This document shows positions 1 to 8,047 of a stretch of 64,000 nucleotides of DNA, one piece after another. Location: positions 80,266 through 144,265 of the IMG/VR virus record IMGVR_UViG_3300013005_003552; one strand, written 5' to 3'. Source of the DNA: a virus. Both the position numbers and the translations under genes were made by a program. Under the pieces are notes generated by a model, which saw only the letters and a program-made list of their open reading frames with translations, was not told the DNA's origin and made no database searches. Every line of letters starts with the position of its first letter. The stretch's first letter is position 1.

Positions 1-2
1 AC

Positions 3-2591
3 CCAGGTGCAGCAGGTGCTGCCAATCCAACTGAAACTGTGGTCAACACTGGTGACTACATTGGTTATTTTAACGGCCTAGCTTTCACAAAGAACAAAGA
101 CGATAGCAACAACAGTTATCAACAGGTAGCAGCCATTGGCATGTATGCCACTGGTAGTAATACTTCATACGGCCTAGGCGGCAACATTGTGATCAGCACC
201 AAGCGCGATGGTGGTGTAATGACTCCTGCAGTTACCATTGACAACGATCAAAATGTTATTATCACTGGCTGCTTGACTGTTAATGGTACCACAACAACTA
301 TCAATTCTACTGTGATGACAGTGGATGACAAAAACATAATTGTGGCCAGCGGTGCAGCATCAGCAACCTTGGCCAATGGCGCTGGTCTCAGCGTGGATAC
401 AGCGTTTGCAAACATTGAATATGTAAACAGTGGGTTAACTTTGGCCAGCGACGATCGTTGGAGTTTCAACAAAGCAGTGACCATTGGCATGCCTTCTACA
501 CTTTCAAACAGCACAGCAACTGGTGCTTTAGTGGTACAAGGCGGTGTAGGTGTTGGTGGTGACTTGAATGTGGGTGGTACATTTGGCCTGGCCAGCACCA
601 CAGATGCTACTAGCTCAACCACAGGTGCGTTTTCTGTGGCTGGCGGTATCAGTGCTCAAAAGAATATAATTGCCGGGACAAACTTATACTCAAACGCGAC
701 TACCACTGCAAGTAACTTGAATGCTGGAGCTTTCCAGGTACAAGGTGGTGCAGCCATCAAAGGTAATTTGTATGTTGGCGGGCAAACTGTTGACGGAGCT
801 CTCAAAGGCGGTATGTTTGTGTTGGCAGGCAGTAGAGCCACAGATGTTTCTACAGGTGCATTGGTAGTCAAAGGCGGGGTTGGTATTGCAGGTAATTTGT
901 ATGTTGGTGACGCAGGCGGTGCAAATGGCCTGGTAATTACCAGTACACTGCGTACCAATGGTACTGCAATGATTAACAGCAATGCAGATGCAAGGAGTGC
1001 TACAGCAGCATTGCGAGTGATTGGCGGCACACTGTTTGAAAGCAATGTGGTCATTGGAATTGGTTCTGGCTCACAAGGTCGTGTGTTCATTGACAATTCT
1101 GAAAATGTCACAGCTGGAGATATTTCCACAGGCGGCCTAGTACTAGGCAACGGCTCGGCTCGTGTGGGCATGAGCGTAAGCGGTGATATCAATATTGGTA
1201 CCAGTGACTCCGGTTCTATATTCATTCTCAATAGAGAAGCCGCCCGGGGCACTCCTACCACATCACCAATCAAGCCAAACGAAACTGTACTAACTGGCGG
1301 CAATCCAACTTTGGGTGCTATGACTGCGCTGGGTGGCGTAAATGTGTTTGGTAACCTACACATAGGACAACCACACGACGGCACATCGTATGATAACAAT
1401 ACCAATACATGGTCTGGCGTTTACAACGGTGCAACTACAAAACCAGTTGGTGCGTGGAGTGGCAACCTGGTACTCAACAGCGGCGCCTGGGCCACAAACT
1501 TCAACAGTGGCGCACTACAAATCAAACAAGTTATCCTTGCTGACGGCAGCACCAGTGATGGCGGGCTAGGTGTTGCAGGTAATGTGTATGCCAATGGCGC
1601 CAGCTATCTGGGTGGTTTAGGGTTCAGCAGTTCTTATGCTAACCTGGTTGCAGCAAGTTCAACCGAAAGTACCAAAGGCGGAACAGATCCAAACGGTAGT
1701 CTGACAGTGCTAGGTGGCGCTGGTATTCAAAGCAAACTCAATGTTGGCGGTGTTATTGCAGCCAATGCTGGAATCAACAGTACATCCAAGACTATCGGTT
1801 CTATTGTTATAACCGGCTCAGGCGGTCTTGGTGTGGGCGGCGGCATTACTGCTGCAAACATCAGTCTAGATGCAGCAACCAACACTCAAGAAAGTTTGCT
1901 TGTTCCGACCGGCACGCTGCTAACCACACCAAAAGTTGGCGCAGTTGAATTTGCTAGTGGAGTTTGGTATGCTACCCCAACCACCAGCAGCCGTGCTGTT
2001 ATTCAAACACCACACATGTACGTTATCAGTGGCAATGCTGCATTTAACAATGGTAGCCTTATTCCTACTGCTGGAACAAATACTGCTTATGGTATATTTG
2101 GCGGTACTTCTGGCACAGCAGGGCAATTGACCGTGGCAGCATCAACCACATATGAATTTGAGATTCAACTCAACATTACTCATGCTCTTACTCCTTCCAG
2201 TGGTACACTGTTGTTTAATTTTGGAGGTACAGCAACATATACCATGTATCATTATCAAGTGTCGGTAGTTCCACAGGTGTACACCGATGGAGTAGCCACA
2301 GCAGCAGCTCCTACAAGTCCAGTAGATACAGTATGGTCTGGCACAACAACATTGCCCAGTATATCAACTGGTCAAGCCATAATACTAACTGCAAATACAC
2401 TTGCAAATAAATCTATTAGAGCTAAAGGTATCTTGGTTATAAATGTTGGCGGAACTGTAATTCCTCAGATTGGATTTGGTGCTCCTAATGCACCTGGTGT
2501 GATCACTAGGGCTCTACAAGGATCATACTGGAAGATGTCACCTGTTGGTGGTGCATCCGACATCTCAACTGGTAATTTTGCTGCATCATAA
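3..2591 (+). CDS. Tail-fibre-like structural protein, 5' partial
   Basis: The frame is open to the left edge, so the start lies outside the window; the GTG at 39 is not needed as a start. The protein is built from about ten degenerate repeats of the form GALVVxGGVGxxGNLxVGG, 40 to 60 residues apart, followed by a non-repetitive C-terminal beta-rich region of about 200 residues (from about 1960 on). Repeats of this kind are common in long tail fibres and baseplate-associated proteins of marine and freshwater T4-like phages. Composition is rich in Gly, Ala, Ser, Thr and Asn with very few charged residues, as expected for a beta-structured fibre. Role in host attachment is inferred from composition and repeats; no adhesin tip could be identified. 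Confidence 0.75.
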   Translation, partial: PGAAGAANPTETVVNTGDYIGYFNGLAFTKNKDDSNNSYQQVAAIGMYATGSNTSYGLGGNIVISTKRDGGVMTPAVTIDNDQNVIITGCLTVNGTTTTINSTVMTVDDKNIIVASGAASATLANGAGLSVDTAFANIEYVNSGLTLASDDRWSFNKAVTIGMPSTLSNSTATGALVVQGGVGVGGDLNVGGTFGLASTTDATSSTTGAFSVAGGISAQKNIIAGTNLYSNATTTASNLNAGAFQVQGGAAIKGNLYVGGQTVDGALKGGMFVLAGSRATDVSTGALVVKGGVGIAGNLYVGDAGGANGLVITSTLRTNGTAMINSNADARSATAALRVIGGTLFESNVVIGIGSGSQGRVFIDNSENVTAGDISTGGLVLGNGSARVGMSVSGDINIGTSDSGSIFILNREAARGTPTTSPIKPNETVLTGGNPTLGAMTALGGVNVFGNLHIGQPHDGTSYDNNTNTWSGVYNGATTKPVGAWSGNLVLNSGAWATNFNSGALQIKQVILADGSTSDGGLGVAGNVYANGASYLGGLGFSSSYANLVAASSTESTKGGTDPNGSLTVLGGAGIQSKLNVGGVIAANAGINSTSKTIGSIVITGSGGLGVGGGITAANISLDAATNTQESLLVPTGTLLTTPKVGAVEFASGVWYATPTTSSRAVIQTPHMYVISGNAAFNNGSLIPTAGTNTAYGIFGGTSGTAGQLTVAASTTYEFEIQLNITHALTPSSGTLLFNFGGTATYTMYHYQVSVVPQVYTDGVATAAAPTSPVDTVWSGTTTLPSISTGQAIILTANTLANKSIRAKGILVINVGGTVIPQIGFGAPNAPGVITRALQGSYWKMSPVGGASDISTGNFAAS

Positions 2592-2604
2592 TCATTGACT
2601 CTTG

Positions 2605-2631
2605 GTCCAGTTAGTGTTAAACTAACTGGAC
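2605..2631 (+). promoter_or_regulatory. Intergenic hairpin between fibre gene and mazG
   Basis: A perfect 11-bp inverted repeat (GTCCAGTTAGT and its complement) with a 5-nt loop lies just after the fibre stop codon. No T-tract follows, so it is more likely an mRNA-processing or stability hairpin, or a weak attenuator, than a complete intrinsic terminator. It ends 11 nt before the mazG start and directly abuts its GGAG ribosome-binding site. Confidence 0.6.
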
Positions 2632-2642
2632 TGGAGATCAAC

Positions 2643-3077
2643 ATGAACATTGACCTAAACAAATATTCCGAATTCGTTGGTGCAGTAACCAGCGAAGCTT
2701 CTCGTGACTTAACCACATTCATGAACCGTCTAGACTACTTGGACGGAAATTTTGATTACGAAAAAGACGCTCACGGGCCAGACATCAATGTCCCGCTGCT
2801 GCTGACAGGTGCTCTGGGACTTGCCGCAGAAACCGGTGAATTTTGTGAAATTCCAAAAAAGATCTTTTTTCAAGGCAAACCACTTACCGAAGAAAATGTG
2901 TTTCACATGAAACGCGAACTAGGCGATATCATGTGGTACTGGATTAATGCATGTAGAGCTTTGAATCTAGATCCAAACGAAGTCATTGCTGAGAATGTAA
3001 ATAAATTGAAAGCTCGTTACCCAGGTGGCGAATTTGATGTACATCACAGCGAACACAGACAACAAGGCGATATATAA
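2643..3077 (+). CDS. mazG: MazG-like nucleotide pyrophosphohydrolase
   Basis: This 144-residue protein resembles the all-alpha NTP pyrophosphohydrolase family (MazG/MazG-like), which hydrolyses NTPs or dNTPs to NMPs plus PPi. Visible motifs are AAETGEFCE and KRELGDIMWYW, the two acidic helix pairs (ExxE and ExxD) that bind Mg2+. An in-frame ATG exists upstream at 2595, but the ATG at 2643 is preferred because GGAG lies 7 nt before it and the upstream start would sit inside the hairpin. Marine T4-like phages often carry mazG, proposed to tune host nucleotide or ppGpp pools; the real substrate here is unknown. It overlaps the next gene by one base (TAATG). Confidence 0.8.
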   Translation: MNIDLNKYSEFVGAVTSEASRDLTTFMNRLDYLDGNFDYEKDAHGPDINVPLLLTGALGLAAETGEFCEIPKKIFFQGKPLTEENVFHMKRELGDIMWYWINACRALNLDPNEVIAENVNKLKARYPGGEFDVHHSEHRQQGDI

Positions 3078-3322
3078 TGGGATTTCATCCATTAGTTGAC
3101 AGTGTGACTCATCTAAAAGACGAAGAACTGTACAACAAAATAACCGAACTTACAAATAAGATGAATTCTGCTTATAGACTAGGATCCGGGGATGCTTTGC
3201 GGCAAATGCAAATGATCATGCAACACTATCAAGACGAGCTAGCAAATAGAAATCGCAAGCGTCTTGAGGACATGGAAAAGAACAGTAAAAACTTTAGCAA
3301 AATCATAGATATCAAAAAATGA
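3077..3322 (+). CDS. Small hypothetical coiled-coil protein
   Basis: This 81-residue protein is not recognised. It is hydrophilic and predicted alpha-helical, with a long heptad-like stretch in the middle and a Lys/Asn-rich C-terminus. Its ATG overlaps the mazG stop by one base (TAATG), so it is translationally coupled to mazG, and its own stop overlaps the next start by 4 nt. The arrangement supports a real gene in the mazG operon; no function is proposed. Confidence 0.7.
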   Translation: MGFHPLVDSVTHLKDEELYNKITELTNKMNSAYRLGSGDALRQMQMIMQHYQDELANRNRKRLEDMEKNSKNFSKIIDIKK

Positions 3323-3831
3323 AATACGATCAATACGGAGTAGCGTATGCCAGCTGTGACGAGCTTTGCGACCTATTGTATCAAAAACCTGCACTTGACC
3401 TAGGCAAGGTTCATGTTATAGATCCCACTATCTACAACTATGCGGTAGCTGCTTTGTATGCAGAATTTCCATCTCTTCAGATTTATAATCCTGATGTTGT
3501 GGATATAGAATCTTTTGATCATACTAACCAACAGCAATGGCTCATGCCTGAATCTTATCAATCGTTGGATATTGCAGAGCATGTGTTGTCATTATGCACA
3601 AATGATGCAGAACTACAACGAGTTGGCACTGAGCTGCTGCTGTTTCAAGAACGCAACTTATTCAACTTGCTCAAATATCTAAAATATCTTGTGGACACCA
3701 TGCGAGCACACAACATTGTGTGGGGTGTTGGGCGAGGTAGTAGTGTGGCTAGTTATGTACTGTTTCTGCTGGGTGTGCATAAGATTAACAGTTTATATTA
3801 TGATTTAGATCCCAATGAATTCCTCAAATAA
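3319..3831 (+). CDS. DnaE-like fragment protein (PolIII alpha, pre-palm region)
   Basis: The last 50 residues carry GVGRGSSVASYVLFLLGV followed by a DLDPNEFL-type tail, closely matching the family-C DNA polymerase III alpha segment GPGRGSGAGSLVAYALGI that leads to the FERFLN motif. The preceding helices also resemble the region before this motif in DnaE. The frame stops before the catalytic aspartates (PDFDIDF in DnaE), so at 170 residues it cannot be a polymerase alone. Whether it binds nucleotide, primer-template or the clamp is unknown. It is coupled by a 4-nt overlap to the preceding gene. The family relation is seen in the motif; the role is not inferable. Confidence 0.6.
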   Translation: MKYDQYGVAYASCDELCDLLYQKPALDLGKVHVIDPTIYNYAVAALYAEFPSLQIYNPDVVDIESFDHTNQQQWLMPESYQSLDIAEHVLSLCTNDAELQRVGTELLLFQERNLFNLLKYLKYLVDTMRAHNIVWGVGRGSSVASYVLFLLGVHKINSLYYDLDPNEFLK

Positions 3832-3834
3832 ATA
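3827..3834 (+). promoter_or_regulatory. T4-type late promoter motif
   Basis: AATAAATA matches 7 of 8 bases of the T4 late consensus TATAAATA. It overlaps the stop of the preceding gene and lies 19 nt before the ATG at 3854, leaving room for the TAGGAG ribosome-binding site. Confidence 0.5.
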
Positions 3835-3853
3835 TCTACCTTAGGAGAATAAA

Positions 3854-4282
3854 ATGGCAAAACAAATTTATAGAACAGCACAAGGCAAACCCATTGATTT
3901 GGATGCGCTTAGAGTGCGCAACGAACAGTCAGTGGCTGTGGGCAATATGAAAACCAATGCCCGCGGCGACGAACTTGGTCCGGGCGGTATTGTGGTACGC
4001 ACACGCGAACAAGTGATGAAAGAATACTACAATACCAATGCTGTGTACACCAAAGAACGAGTAGAGCAGCAACGAGAAGATGCTCAAAATGCCAGAGCAA
4101 ATGTGCCACCTGTGAATACTGGCATTCCAGACGAAATACTAGAGCAAGATCAAACCATGGATGAAATTGAGCAACCAAAAATGCGCGGTGCACTTGCAGA
4201 CGCAGTGGCCAAGAGTACCAAGGTTGAACAAAAACTTCTTCAACCAAAAAAGAACAATGGCAACGGACCGTCGAGGATCTAA
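3854..4282 (+). CDS. Hypothetical protein, possible virion component
   Basis: This 142-residue hydrophilic protein is not recognised. It is rich in Gln, Asn and charged residues, with no membrane segment or enzymatic motif. A late-promoter motif and a good TAGGAG ribosome-binding site precede it, and it abuts the GroES-like gene. Late expression next to a gp31-type co-chaperonin makes a structural or head-assembly role plausible, but that is inference only. Confidence 0.7.
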   Translation: MAKQIYRTAQGKPIDLDALRVRNEQSVAVGNMKTNARGDELGPGGIVVRTREQVMKEYYNTNAVYTKERVEQQREDAQNARANVPPVNTGIPDEILEQDQTMDEIEQPKMRGALADAVAKSTKVEQKLLQPKKNNGNGPSRI

Positions 4283-4702
4283 ATGAGCGAATTACCAATT
4301 GGACAAGGATTATTTCCCACACAAGGAAGTTATCGACATACTCATCACATAGAAAAACTTCGCCCATTGGGCAACAATGTCTTGATCAAGGACATGAATT
4401 TTAGTGGTAGAACTCTTTCCAGTGGTATAGTGTTGTTAGGAGACGATGCCACTACCACCGGTATTCGTCCGCGCTGGGCGCAGGTATATGAAGTTGGTCC
4501 AGAACAACAAGATGTTGTTCCAGGACAATGGATCTTGGTAGAACACGGTCGCTGGAGTCGAGGCATTGAGGTTGAAATTGATAATGAGCAATTCACCTTA
4601 AGGCGAGTTGACCCAAACTGTATCATTTTTGTAAGTGACCACGCACCAGACGCCGATGATACCATTAGCTCTGCCGTCCAGGCACATAGCAAAACAAGAT
4701 AA
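4283..4702 (+). CDS. GroES/gp31-like co-chaperonin
   Basis: This 139-residue protein has the GroES-type beta-barrel layout. KLRPLGNNVLIKDM corresponds to the N-terminal strand of GroES, the GRTLSSGIVLLGDD segment sits at the mobile-loop position, and a VxPGQWILVEHGRW turn and a final strand (NCIIFVSD) follow. T4 gp31 replaces host GroES on GroEL for folding the major capsid protein; the same is inferred here. It starts directly after the preceding stop and uses a GAGGA ribosome-binding site inside that gene. Length exceeds bacterial GroES (about 97 residues), as does gp31. A generic Cpn10-fold protein of other use cannot be excluded. Confidence 0.75.
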   Translation: MSELPIGQGLFPTQGSYRHTHHIEKLRPLGNNVLIKDMNFSGRTLSSGIVLLGDDATTTGIRPRWAQVYEVGPEQQDVVPGQWILVEHGRWSRGIEVEIDNEQFTLRRVDPNCIIFVSDHAPDADDTISSAVQAHSKTR

Positions 4703-4706
4703 CCAA

Positions 4707-4949
4707 ATGGGATTCCGAAAGCCCAGCCTTGAGGATGCTTACGCAGCTATCCGTACAAGTCTGTTAGAAATAAATTCTCCGTACAACGATGGTTTCACCG
4801 GAATAGCTTGCAAGCAAGAGCTATATCAGTTAAAATGCTGGTTAGAGGACAACTATGATAGTTTACCAATCTTTGATGGAGAAGACAAATGGGAACAGGA
4901 ACGGATGATTCAAATCTTAAAGAGGAAGCCAAAAAACGCAGCCACATGA
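4707..4949 (+). CDS. Hypothetical protein
   Basis: This 80-residue protein is not recognised. The ATG at 4707 lies 4 nt after the co-chaperonin stop and is preferred to an in-frame ATG at 4635 inside that gene. The sequence looks like a small helical cytoplasmic protein with many aromatic and acidic residues. It is followed by a membrane protein gene that overlaps its 3' end. Confidence 0.6.
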   Translation: MGFRKPSLEDAYAAIRTSLLEINSPYNDGFTGIACKQELYQLKCWLEDNYDSLPIFDGEDKWEQERMIQILKRKPKNAAT

Positions 4950-5344
4950 CGGCTCGTCTTTATCGAGGCTTGCTTGATATTCTCAAAACCAAAAACGAAC
5001 ATCTAAGCACTGCGTTGGTTGCGCATATTCGCAGTTTTGATCGCGGCGAAGAATCAGAATTTAGCTACACCGAAATGATGGGCTTCTGGCGCATGCTCAT
5101 GGAGTTGATTTTTAATGTGTATGTTCAAACAGTACACTTTGTTGGCGTACTACTGGTTGCCACACTGGTGGTCGTTGCATGGCCGCTGCGGTGCTTGATA
5201 GAATTGTTCACAGGCAGTTGGTTTGGCAAAAATTATCAACATCAGGATGAGCCAGGGCAAGAACCTGTGTTTGACAAATCAGAAGAATCAAAAAATGTTG
5301 TGCGCCGAGTGGTGTACGAAGAAGCCAAGGTTGAGAAAAAATGA
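4946..5344 (+). CDS. Small membrane protein
   Basis: The 132-residue protein has a hydrophobic segment of about 30 residues in its middle (around FNVYVQTVHFVGVLLVATLV), a charged N-terminus and a charged C-terminal tail. The ATG at 4946 gives the ATGA overlap typical of this genome. An alternative ATG at 4889 has a better GGAGAAG ribosome-binding site but overlaps the previous gene by 61 nt. It overlaps the clamp-loader gene by 4 nt. Function unknown. Confidence 0.6.
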   Translation: MTARLYRGLLDILKTKNEHLSTALVAHIRSFDRGEESEFSYTEMMGFWRMLMELIFNVYVQTVHFVGVLLVATLVVVAWPLRCLIELFTGSWFGKNYQHQDEPGQEPVFDKSEESKNVVRRVVYEEAKVEKK

Positions 5345-6258
5345 AAGAACTATGGGTTGAAAAATATCGTCCTTGTACCGTAAAAGAGTATGTGTTCATT
5401 GACAACAATCAACGAGAACAAGTTGTACAATGGATCAAGGAAGGCCACATCCCACATCTCTTACTCAGTGGCGGCCCCGGTACCGGTAAAACCACACTAG
5501 CTCGTATGTTAATTCACGAACTTAAAGTGGACGAGTATGATGTGTTGCAGGTAAATGCAAGCAACGAAACCAAGGTTGAGACCATGAGAGACAAGGTGCT
5601 GGGATTTGCCAGCACCATGCCGTTTGGTGAGTTTAAGATAATTCTATTGGACGAAGCAGATTATCTTAGTCAAAACAGCCAGGCACTGTTGCGCAATGCT
5701 ATGGAAACATATCATGCCAGTGTGCGATTTATTTTTACTTGTAACGCACCGCACAAGATAATCCCAGCACTGCACAGTCGTTGCCAAGGTTTCCACATTG
5801 CCAAACAGGATCACACAGAGTTTACTGCACGAGTGGCCACTGTGTTGGTTAGTGAAGGCATAGAATTTGATCTGGATACCTTGGACAGCTATGTCAAAGC
5901 AACATATCCAGATCTGCGTAAATGTTTGAATCTTGTGCAATTAAACAGCAACGACGGACATCTGAACAAGCCTCGCGAGGGCGATAAAGCAGTTGGGGAC
6001 TGGAAACTGGATGCTGTTGAATTGTTCAAAGCTGGCAAAATTCGTGAAGCTCGTGTGTTGTTATGTTCACAAGCAGCACCAGAAGAAATGGAAGATATCT
6101 TTCGATGGATGTATGACAACATCACTTTATGGGGTACCACGCACGAGAAACAAGACGAAGCAATCAAGATCATTCGTACAGGTCTTGTGAATCATGTGAG
6201 TTGTGCCGACCCTGAGATCAATCTCAGCGCAACCATTATTGAACTGTCACAGATCTAA
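5341..6258 (+). CDS. 44: Sliding-clamp loader ATPase subunit (gp44-like)
   Basis: This 305-residue AAA+ protein is of the gp44/RFC-small type, which loads the gp45 clamp onto primer-template DNA with ATP. Walker A is GGPGTGKT at 44-51, Walker B ILLDEAD at 101-107, sensor 1 TCN at 133-135, and the SRC motif that supplies the arginine finger in clamp loaders is at 146-148. Length matches T4 gp44 (319). The partner gp62 normally encoded next to gp44 was not found; a radical SAM gene follows instead, with a one-base overlap. The gp45 clamp and gp43 polymerase lie about 30 kb downstream. Confidence 0.92.
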   Translation: MKELWVEKYRPCTVKEYVFIDNNQREQVVQWIKEGHIPHLLLSGGPGTGKTTLARMLIHELKVDEYDVLQVNASNETKVETMRDKVLGFASTMPFGEFKIILLDEADYLSQNSQALLRNAMETYHASVRFIFTCNAPHKIIPALHSRCQGFHIAKQDHTEFTARVATVLVSEGIEFDLDTLDSYVKATYPDLRKCLNLVQLNSNDGHLNKPREGDKAVGDWKLDAVELFKAGKIREARVLLCSQAAPEEMEDIFRWMYDNITLWGTTHEKQDEAIKIIRTGLVNHVSCADPEINLSATIIELSQI

Positions 6259-7346
6259 TGCCGGTTTGTTTAGAGCCTCTTGCCCAGCCGGGTCATGCTC
6301 CTAGTTTTTTATTAGACTGGGAGCTTACCATGAAGTGTAATCTAGACTGTTCGTATTGTGGCACTGGATTGTATGGCGGGCATGATAATACCACTGCGCA
6401 TCCACCCTTACAAGATTGTCTTAACACCATTGATTTCATGTATGCGTATGCTGATGCATATTTGGCATACAAGACACGAGGTTTACAAAAAGTAGTTTTG
6501 AATGTGTATGGCGGCGAAGCTCTCCATCATCCCCACATAGTAAGCATCCTTGAGGCTGCAAAACAAAAGCATCAAGATTACGCATGGCCAATTACCATTA
6601 CCACTACCACCAATGCTATTATTAGCGAAAAAAAGTTACAGTCGTTGCTGCCGTTGATTGATCAGTTTACTGTGAGCTATCATCCAGAGTCAACTGATAA
6701 ACACAAACAACAATTTAGAAACAATCTACTTGTTATAAAAAACAGCGGTCGAGCAATAAAGTGTGTGGTACTAATGCATCCTCAATATTTCGAAGACGCT
6801 CAACAGCAGGTACAGTGGTGTCAAGAACATGAAATTGCCTGTCAACCCAAGGCCATTGACCATCCCAAAGAATGGCCACAGTTTAACTATGACCCCAAAC
6901 AGGTTATTTGGCTTAATCAACTGTACAACACAGATATCTCTCCGGCTGCTAGCACAGATGTAAGTGAGCAAGGCAGGGCCTGTTGCGGAAGCAGGCAATT
7001 GTTTCATGACGAAAACTATAAACAATCTGTGTCGTTTGTTTACAATAAATTTCCAGACTGGTATTGTTCAGTCAATTGGTTCTTTGTATATGTTAAACAA
7101 GTCAACGGAGAAGTGTTTGTCAACAAAGATTGTATGATGAACTTTGACGGCTCCGTGGGACCAATTGGAAATCTAAGCGAGTCTACACAGTTACTGGATA
7201 AATTAAAAACACAGTTACAAAACAATTCGCTACCTGTTATTCAGTGCAAGAAGCATAGTTGCTGGTGTGGATTGTGTGCGCCCAAAGCACAGACCATGGA
7301 AAAATACACAAGCATCATGCAAAAATATCAGAGGAGAATATCATGA
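6258..7346 (+). CDS. Radical SAM protein with SPASM-like C-terminus
   Basis: The 362-residue protein has the radical SAM cluster motif CNLDCSYC (C27, C31, C34), a GGEALHHP segment matching the GGE motif, and a cysteine-rich C-terminus (a CC pair near the middle, further single cysteines, then C330, C335, C337 and C340) resembling SPASM or twitch auxiliary Fe-S domains. Such enzymes typically modify peptides or carry out difficult C-C or C-S chemistry. Substrate is unknown. It starts one base inside the gp44 stop and ends in an ATGA overlap with the next gene, so it is co-translated with clamp loader and downstream cupin and methyltransferase genes. Confidence 0.85.
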   Translation: MPVCLEPLAQPGHAPSFLLDWELTMKCNLDCSYCGTGLYGGHDNTTAHPPLQDCLNTIDFMYAYADAYLAYKTRGLQKVVLNVYGGEALHHPHIVSILEAAKQKHQDYAWPITITTTTNAIISEKKLQSLLPLIDQFTVSYHPESTDKHKQQFRNNLLVIKNSGRAIKCVVLMHPQYFEDAQQQVQWCQEHEIACQPKAIDHPKEWPQFNYDPKQVIWLNQLYNTDISPAASTDVSEQGRACCGSRQLFHDENYKQSVSFVYNKFPDWYCSVNWFFVYVKQVNGEVFVNKDCMMNFDGSVGPIGNLSESTQLLDKLKTQLQNNSLPVIQCKKHSCWCGLCAPKAQTMEKYTSIMQKYQRRIS

Positions 7347-7747
7347 AAGAAAAAAGCATTTATCTGGTTGCAACCTATATCATGAAACCCAAGGATCATG
7401 TTAATACCAGCAAAAAAGGATGGAAGGATGATCCTGCAAACATCAGGTATGATGAAAAGATTGAGATAACTCGCGGAGTTAAAAAAAGAGACATGGATTC
7501 AGCCAATGTAATTTTAGATCTAAGCAACTTGCGTATTGATCGTAATACTTTCAAAACTGAACGAACCTTTGATGAAATTTTTAGATACTATTTTAACAAT
7601 TACAACAAATATTTGATTCCAGTAATGGGACAACTGCATCCAGACTATCTTGATCAAATGGCCAAAGAAATTGAACAAGAATTATCTGCCATACCCACAG
7701 ATGATAATATCACGGAAGCAAAATATGAAGAACTGGAAACTAAGTGA
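7343..7747 (+). CDS. Hypothetical protein in radical SAM operon
   Basis: The 134-residue protein is not recognised. It begins with a short beta-strand (IYLVATYI), has a Lys-rich segment, a VILDLSNLRID strand and an aromatic-rich C-terminal half. ATG at 7343 is chosen because GAGGAG lies 7 nt upstream and it overlaps the radical SAM stop as ATGA. It overlaps the cupin gene by 23 nt. Its position between a radical SAM enzyme and a cupin makes it a candidate substrate or accessory protein, which is inference. Confidence 0.65.
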   Translation: MKEKSIYLVATYIMKPKDHVNTSKKGWKDDPANIRYDEKIEITRGVKKRDMDSANVILDLSNLRIDRNTFKTERTFDEIFRYYFNNYNKYLIPVMGQLHPDYLDQMAKEIEQELSAIPTDDNITEAKYEELETK

Positions 7748-8045
7748 AACTGGCGCCCGCGGCTGGTTCATAGGAGATTTCCCTGAGGCTGTATGGCGTA
7801 CTAAAGATTTTGAAGTGAACTGGCAGACCAACGAACCTGGTCATGCCACCAGCCACTATCACAAGGTGGTACATGAAATACAATTGGTCACGCGAGGACG
7901 CATATTGGTCAATGGTCAGATATATGAGGCCGGGGACATATTCATGTTTGAACCTGGTGATCTTTGCCAGGTAGAATTTCTAGAACAAACAGACACTGTG
8001 GCTGTGAAAGTTCCCAGTGTGCCCAACGACAAATATTATCTATAA
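7725..8045 (+). CDS. Cupin-fold protein
   Basis: The 106-residue protein is a single-domain cupin. Motif 1 is present as HYHKVVHE (H44, H46, E51), and the second motif region is GDIFMFEPGDL with cysteine or glutamine where the last metal-binding histidine is usual. Cupins of this size are metal-dependent isomerases, epimerases, dioxygenases or ligand sensors. The start at 7725 avoids an 98-nt overlap required by the earlier in-frame ATG at 7650. It lies between the unknown 7343 gene and a methyltransferase gene, 2 nt apart from the latter. Confidence 0.75.
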   Translation: MKNWKLSETGARGWFIGDFPEAVWRTKDFEVNWQTNEPGHATSHYHKVVHEIQLVTRGRILVNGQIYEAGDIFMFEPGDLCQVEFLEQTDTVAVKVPSVPNDKYYL

Positions 8046-8047
8046 AC

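Noticed and set aside
656-1405. Long minus-strand open frame (249 codons) opposite the fibre gene
   Set aside because: It is antisense to a clear repeat-built structural gene; composition (Pro, Leu, Thr-rich) mirrors the codon bias of the + strand and no motif or ribosome-binding site supports it.
7343-7747. Clamp-loader small subunit gp62 at the gp44 flank
   Set aside because: The protein does not resemble gp62 in length or pattern and is separated from gp44 by a radical SAM gene.
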